From Lawsonibacter sp. (GTDB lineage Bacteria > Bacillota > Clostridia > Oscillospirales > Oscillospiraceae): a stretch of 13,210 bases of DNA. Location of the stretch: contig JAAWNI010000040.1 of NCBI GenBank assembly GCA_022798855.1, positions 1 to 13,210 of the forward strand. The letters run 5' to 3'. The notes below the pieces were generated by a model. The model was not told the DNA's origin. It saw only the letters and a program-made list of their open reading frames with translations, and made no database searches. Numbering within the stretch: the stretch's first letter is position 1; each line of letters begins with the position of its first letter. Both the position numbers and the translations under genes were made by a program. Below, one piece after another: positions 12,247 through 13,210 of the stretch.

Positions 12247-12921
12247 TTGCTTTTGATTCAGGAAATCGACCTCACTTGGCATAAAAAAGAGCGGGGCGGC
12301 CAATATGCCCAAGCGCGCCGGCAATTTCCGCAGGCCTATCCTCTGGATGGCCTGCCAGCCCGGGCGGGCGCGGCTGTACACCACCTCAGCTTCTATCAAA
12401 AAGGGGATGGCTTTGTAGAGGCCTCCCAAGACATACGCCCATCTCTGGAGCGGTTTTTACCTCAGATTGGATTCACCCGGGAGCAAACACAGCGGGAGAT
12501 TCAGCAAAGGCTGTCCCTCACAAAAAGAAACCGCCTTCGGCTCTTTTCCTCCATTGAGGATCTAAATTTGACCAATCTGTCTGTCCAGCCTGCTCCAGAG
12601 GGCTGTTCCATCTCCTTTTTCTACGACGAGCACCGCAGCGGGATGCCCTATCGCCGGGGGCGCAATCAGGATTATCAAAATTCAAGCTCTCCCCTGTACC
12701 ACAAAGATTGCTTGAATGAGACTGCCTTTATATTGCGGCCCGGGCAATACGGAAGAATTATTTGGAATGAGCGCAGGACAGACTATGACAATAGAACATG
12801 GTACTATCAATTACACATCAGCAATTTATTCCACACGTCTTTGGGACAAGAGATCACAAAGGACATTTTCCTTGCCGCACAGCCGGATTTTGAGTACAAG
12901 CAAATCGCTGTTTTATATTAA
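12247..12921 (+). CDS. Protein of unknown function, unrecognised
   Basis: 224 aa from a TTG start at 12247, which lies 8 nt after a clear AGGAGG (12233-12238). An in-frame GTG at 12238 overlaps that site and is the less likely start. I recognise no family. No signal peptide or membrane segment is visible. The first half (about 60-105) looks helical and charged (QDIRPSLERFLPQ, REIQQRLSLTKRNRLRL). The second half is rich in Tyr, Phe, Trp, Asn and Arg (SISFFYDEHRSGMPYRRGRN, then GRIIWNERR and TWYYQLHISNLFH) and suggests beta structure. It is visibly less GC-rich than its neighbours, and the gene stands alone between a repeat element and the convergent spoIVA, which fits acquired DNA. It is intact, so probably expressed. 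Confidence 0.7.
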   Translation: MLLIQEIDLTWHKKERGGQYAQARRQFPQAYPLDGLPARAGAAVHHLSFYQKGDGFVEASQDIRPSLERFLPQIGFTREQTQREIQQRLSLTKRNRLRLFSSIEDLNLTNLSVQPAPEGCSISFFYDEHRSGMPYRRGRNQDYQNSSSPLYHKDCLNETAFILRPGQYGRIIWNERRTDYDNRTWYYQLHISNLFHTSLGQEITKDIFLAAQPDFEYKQIAVLY

Positions 12922-12983
12922 GCCTTGTTTGTTAAACAGCGGAGCGCCCAAGGACTTTCGCCAGATAAGGAAAAGCTTACGGA

Positions 12984-13016
12984 AAAGGCCCCGGCGCAAA
13001 CCGCGCCGGAGCCTTT
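12984..13016 (-). terminator. Terminator of spoIVA
   Basis: AAAGGC plus CCGGCGC (12984-12989 and 12991-12997) pair with GCGCCGG plus GCCTTT (13003-13009 and 13011-13016), with a single mismatch and a 5-nt loop. On the minus strand the stem begins 4 nt after the spoIVA stop and continues into TTTTCC, a short T-tract. It could also slow plus-strand transcription from the unknown gene. Confidence 0.75.
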
Positions 13017-13020
13017 CAGC

Positions 13021-13210
13021 TTATAAAATAATGCAGATCAGCCCGCCGGAGCCCTCGTTGATGATCCGCTGGAGCGTCTCCCGCAGCTTGACGCGGGCGT
13101 CCTCGGGCATACGGTTGATTTTGGAGTTCAGGTCCTCGTTCACCAGCTCGTGGAGGGATTTTCCAAAGATGTTGGCCTCCCAGATGCGGCTGGAGTCCCC
13201 CTCGTACTCC
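13021..13210 (-). CDS. spoIVA: Stage IV sporulation protein A, C-terminal end only
   Basis: The last 62 codons and a TAA stop are present; the gene continues beyond the right edge of the window. The reading frame gives SSRIWEANIFGKSLHELVNE, then RMPEDARVKLRETLQRIINE and the C-terminal GSGGLICIIL, which closely matches the end of SpoIVA. SpoIVA is the ATP-hydrolysing protein that polymerises on the forespore surface and forms the base layer of the spore coat; the C-terminus is the part that helps anchor it (to SpoVM/forespore membrane). In Bacillus it is under sigma-E control; its promoter is outside this window. Confidence 0.93.
   Translation of the reverse strand, partial: EYEGDSSRIWEANIFGKSLHELVNEDLNSKINRMPEDARVKLRETLQRIINEGSGGLICIIL

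Noticed and set aside
12926..12938. TGTTTGTTAAACA hairpin after the unknown gene, also sharing TTAAACAG with the MITE end
   Set aside because: A 5-bp stem with no T-run and an 8-bp match are too short to call a terminator or a third element.

Overview
The window looks like a chromosomal segment of a GC-rich, endospore-forming Clostridia, probably an Oscillospiraceae/Flavonifractor-like gut bacterium. This rests on sigE, spoIIGA and the end of spoIVA being present, on sigma-A type promoters (TTGACA-17-TATAAT) and AGGAGG ribosome sites, and on high GC with many GC-rich palindromes between genes. The genus is inferred, not shown.

Layout. At 1-340 there are non-coding elements: a truncated GTAGGG palindrome, a leftward promoter, a 160-bp MITE with a 3-bp target duplication, and the hairpin after sigE. 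On the minus strand, spoIIGA (pro-sigma-E protease) and sigE (its substrate) follow each other with an 80-bp palindrome in between. From 2139 to 7446 on the plus strand there is one compact operon: a PadR regulator with a palindromic operator over its own promoter, then four tandem, diverged DUF2812 membrane proteins. A perfect 23-bp-arm palindrome at 7443-7510 separates it from the convergent nth-rnmV operon (endonuclease III, RNase M5). rlmA (23S rRNA guanine methyltransferase) and a RelB/DinJ-RelE/ParE-like toxin-antitoxin pair run rightward, and convergent gltX (glutamyl-tRNA synthetase) runs leftward. A second, diverged copy of the MITE family lies between gltX and a rightward gene I do not recognise (224 aa). 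The window ends in the C-terminus of spoIVA on the minus strand.

Function. The left edge and right edge are mother-cell sporulation genes: SpoIIGA cleaves pro-sigma-E, and active sigma-E drives genes such as spoIVA. nth, rnmV, rlmA and gltX are housekeeping genes for DNA repair, RNA maturation and translation. The PadR plus four-DUF2812 operon is the least understood part and the best candidate for an undescribed system. All four proteins share a cytosolic DUF2812 head, three predicted membrane segments and a C-terminal domain predicted to lie outside the membrane, and are built as one translationally linked unit under PadR control.

Two kinds of small repeat shape the region. One is the MITE family (139-298 and 12012-12197). 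The other is a family of GTAGGG-ended palindromes whose ends supply the TAG stop codons of three genes (spoIIGA, the fourth DUF2812 gene and rnmV).
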